In this document: positions 5,253 through 6,624 of the stretch, piece by piece
How the letters are laid out: each line of letters starts with the position of its first letter
Numbering within the stretch: position 1 is the first letter of the stretch
Assembly (NCBI GenBank): GCA_026706165.1
Contig: JAPOZF010000343.1
Location: forward strand, 1-6,624
Reading direction: 5' to 3'
Origin: Gemmatimonadota bacterium
Lineage (GTDB): Bacteria > Latescibacterota > UBA2968 > UBA8231
Length of the DNA stretch: 6,624 nt
The notes under the pieces: generated by a model
What the model was told of the DNA's origin: nothing
The model's database searches: none
What the model saw: the letters and a program-made list of their open reading frames with translations, nothing else
Translations under genes and position numbers: made by a program

Positions 5253-5810
5253 TCACCGGACATGGGAAGCCGGGCCATCGGCCCGGGGGTTCCATCCGCG
5301 CGGCAGCACGATCAGCCGCATCCCCGGCCGGGCGGCGTTGTAAAGGGCGCGGATGTCCCCTTCGTTCAGACGCACGCTAGGAGCCCGGACCACCCCCCAT
5401 TCCGGGGCTGCGTAGATCAGCAGGCCACCCGAAAGCCACACCGCGCAGTCCCTGTCGCCGTCCTCGGCGAGGTAGTCCTCCCAATCGAGGGGCTGGGAGT
5501 TCCCGCCGCCTCCCGGGGCGCGCCAGTAACGCCGGATCTTCTCCAGCACCTCCCGCTCCCCGCCGTCTCCCGTGAGGGAGTCTGCGTCCGCCGGGCAGCT
5601 GCGCAGCAGGGCCTTCTGCTGCATCAGCCGCAATTCCTCAGCCTCGACATCGAGCAGGAGATAGGGCTCGCCGGCATCGATCGCCCGCACCCAGGCCTGC
5701 AGGGCGCTGTTGATCGCTTCGAGTTCCGCGATCTCGGGGGGCGGGTCCGAGGCTGGCAACGGCAGCACCGCCGCGGAGGCGATCGCCGCGGACGTCAGGA
5801 AGTCCTTCAT
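5253..5810 (-). CDS. Small exported protein resembling a catalytically inactive YkuD (L,D-transpeptidase-like) domain
   Basis: A 185-aa product with a signal-peptide-like start (MKDFLTSAAIASAAVLPLPA, likely cleaved near residue 20). Two stretches resemble the YkuD fold: EPYLLLDVEAEELRLMQQKALLR (48-70) matches the opening strands ('YLvVDl...rLrL...g..vr'), and LLIYAAPEWGVVRAPSVRLNEGDIRALYNAARPGMRLIVL (130-169) matches the catalytic segment, where active enzymes have IHGT....G...S.GC(I/V)RL..xDxxxLyxxvxxGtxVxI. Here His is Tyr133, GT is AA (134-135), and the nucleophile Cys is Ser145 (SVRL). If the alignment is right, the protein cannot act as a cysteine L,D-transpeptidase and may be a structural or regulatory relative. 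It starts 6 bp after the stop of the aldo/keto reductase, so the two are likely co-transcribed; the ribosome site (GGGGA, 10 nt away) is weak. The gene itself is well supported; the family assignment is tentative and from memory. Confidence 0.7.
   Translation of the reverse strand: MKDFLTSAAIASAAVLPLPASDPPPEIAELEAINSALQAWVRAIDAGEPYLLLDVEAEELRLMQQKALLRSCPADADSLTGDGGEREVLEKIRRYWRAPGGGGNSQPLDWEDYLAEDGDRDCAVWLSGGLLIYAAPEWGVVRAPSVRLNEGDIRALYNAARPGMRLIVLPRGWNPRADGPASHVR
5270..5286. repeat. Perfect 7-bp stem with 3-nt loop near the 3' end of the small exported gene
   Basis: CCGGGCC (5270-5276) and GGCCCGG (5280-5286) pair perfectly around ATC. It lies within the final codons (PRADGPA) and lacks a T-run, so it is probably incidental to GC-rich coding sequence, though it could still slow 3' exonucleases. 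Confidence 0.25.
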
Positions 5811-5816
5811 GCGGGA

Positions 5817-6624
5817 TCAATCCCCGAGATTCTCGCGAACGCGGCCGAAAATCCGGCGGATTCGCGCCATCGCTTCGGCATCCAGCGGGGGGCCGTTTAC
5901 GGCTGCGGCGTTGGCCTCGAGGTGGCGGATGTTCGCGGTCCCGGTGAGAACCGTCGACACCGCCGGATGCGAGGCGGCGAACTTGTACCCCGCAGCCGGC
6001 AGGGACGGAACGTCCCCCCCGAGGAGCCATCCGAGGGGATCGCCCAGATCGACGGAACCGGCGTCGATTACGCCCCGTTCCACCGCGTCCCGGATGCGCC
6101 GGCGCAGGCGTTCCGGACGGCTGAGGCCGCGACGGACCGCCACCATGTCGATGACCCCGACATTCCGTTCGAGGCAGCTGTCGAAAGCGAGCTCCCCGGC
6201 CGAGGGACTGAGGATGCTGTAGGCGATCATCATCGCGTCGATGGCTTCGACCTCGAGACCTCTCCGGACGGCTTCGTGGTGGTGGTCCCTGCTGTAGTTC
6301 TCCGACATGCCGAGGAAGCGGCACTTGCCCTGATCGAGCAGGCGGGTGGCGGTTGGCAGCTGGGTTTCCATGACCTCGTCGAACAGCTCCGGGATCACGC
6401 CGTGGAACTGCAGCAGGTCGATGGCGTCGACCCCGAGCCGCTCGAGACTGCCCTCCACCGACGCAGTCACTTCAGCACCCGACGGCACCCGTCCGTCGAT
6501 CGCCGAGGGGAATTTCGTCGCAATCAGGAACCGGTCGCGGGGCACATCCGCGAGCATCCTGCCGAGGAGAGTCTCGCTGTCGCCGTATTGCGAAGACGAG
6601 TCGATGAAGTTGACCCCGAGCTCC
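5817..6624 (-). CDS. Aldo/keto reductase, N-terminus beyond the window
   Basis: NAD(P)H-dependent oxidoreductase of the aldo/keto reductase superfamily, likely cytoplasmic. The frame is open to the window edge, so the gene is cut at its 5' end; 269 codons are visible including the stop. The visible part begins ELGVNFIDSSSQYGDSETLLGR, the classic AKR opening. All four catalytic positions are present: Asp in FIDS (codon 6600-6602), Tyr in QYGDSE (6585-6587), Lys in LIATKF (6513-6515) and His in LLQFHG (6402-6404). LGMSENY and STVLTGTANIRHLEAN match the family's later strand and cofactor-binding segment. An internal ATG at 6557 is not the start, because conserved sequence continues upstream of it. 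About 35-45 N-terminal residues are probably missing. The substrate cannot be told from sequence. It is upstream in the same direction as the small exported protein, 6 bp apart. Confidence 0.92.
   Translation of the reverse strand, partial: ELGVNFIDSSSQYGDSETLLGRMLADVPRDRFLIATKFPSAIDGRVPSGAEVTASVEGSLERLGVDAIDLLQFHGVIPELFDEVMETQLPTATRLLDQGKCRFLGMSENYSRDHHHEAVRRGLEVEAIDAMMIAYSILSPSAGELAFDSCLERNVGVIDMVAVRRGLSRPERLRRRIRDAVERGVIDAGSVDLGDPLGWLLGGDVPSLPAAGYKFAASHPAVSTVLTGTANIRHLEANAAAVNGPPLDAEAMARIRRIFGRVRENLGD

Noticed and set aside
4622..5380. 252-codon plus-strand open frame rich in Arg/Pro/Ser
   Set aside because: Composition is typical of an out-of-frame reading of GC-rich DNA, and it overlaps both the exporter and a minus-strand gene.
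5638..6324. 228-codon minus-strand open frame in the aldo/keto reductase region
   Set aside because: It overlaps the well-supported reductase in another frame and is Arg/Pro/Gly-rich with no motifs.

Overview
The window is GC-rich (roughly 60-65% by eye) and reads as a bacterial chromosome. It has Shine-Dalgarno sites, a Sec signal peptide or inner-membrane segments on several products, and a possible L,D-transpeptidase-type fold, all of which suggest an uncultured diderm. The C-terminal domain of the first gene resembles hypothetical proteins I associate with Eisenbacteria/Krumholzibacteria-like lineages, but this is from memory and a deltaproteobacterial-type host is also possible. No phage, insertion sequence, CRISPR array, rRNA or tRNA was seen.

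Layout. (1) 39-1790, plus strand: a large exported protein of unknown function with Ig-like beta-rich segments, an alpha/beta C-terminal domain and a C-terminal membrane anchor. (2) 1861-3682, minus strand: a YtrA-type cassette of GntR regulator, ABC ATPase and ABC-2 permease. The last two genes are intact and joined by 4-bp stop/start overlaps. The regulator is broken: only its 3' half is open, while its first ~130 bp are recognisable codon by codon but interrupted by several small indels. (3) 3683-3968: a divergent intergenic region with a near-perfect 24-bp palindrome lying on a promoter for the ABC cassette and possibly on a second promoter facing the other way. (4) 3969-5147, plus strand: a NicO/RcnA-type nickel/cobalt exporter with an extreme histidine-rich loop. 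(5) 5253-6624, minus strand: an aldo/keto reductase that continues past the window end, followed after 6 bp by a small exported protein that looks like an L,D-transpeptidase (YkuD) fold without its catalytic residues.

How it fits together. The ABC cassette follows the YtrA plan, in which the repressor binds a palindrome in its own promoter and ligand or envelope stress releases it. Here the operator looks sound but the repressor's first HTH helices are out of frame, so the transporter may be unregulated in this genome, unless the indels are local sequence errors. The metal exporter is divergent to the cassette and may share its control region. The two outer transcription units have no visible functional link to the middle.

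The most notable observations are the indel-riddled repressor with an intact operator, and the apparently dead L,D-transpeptidase-like protein. I found no clearly new multi-gene system.
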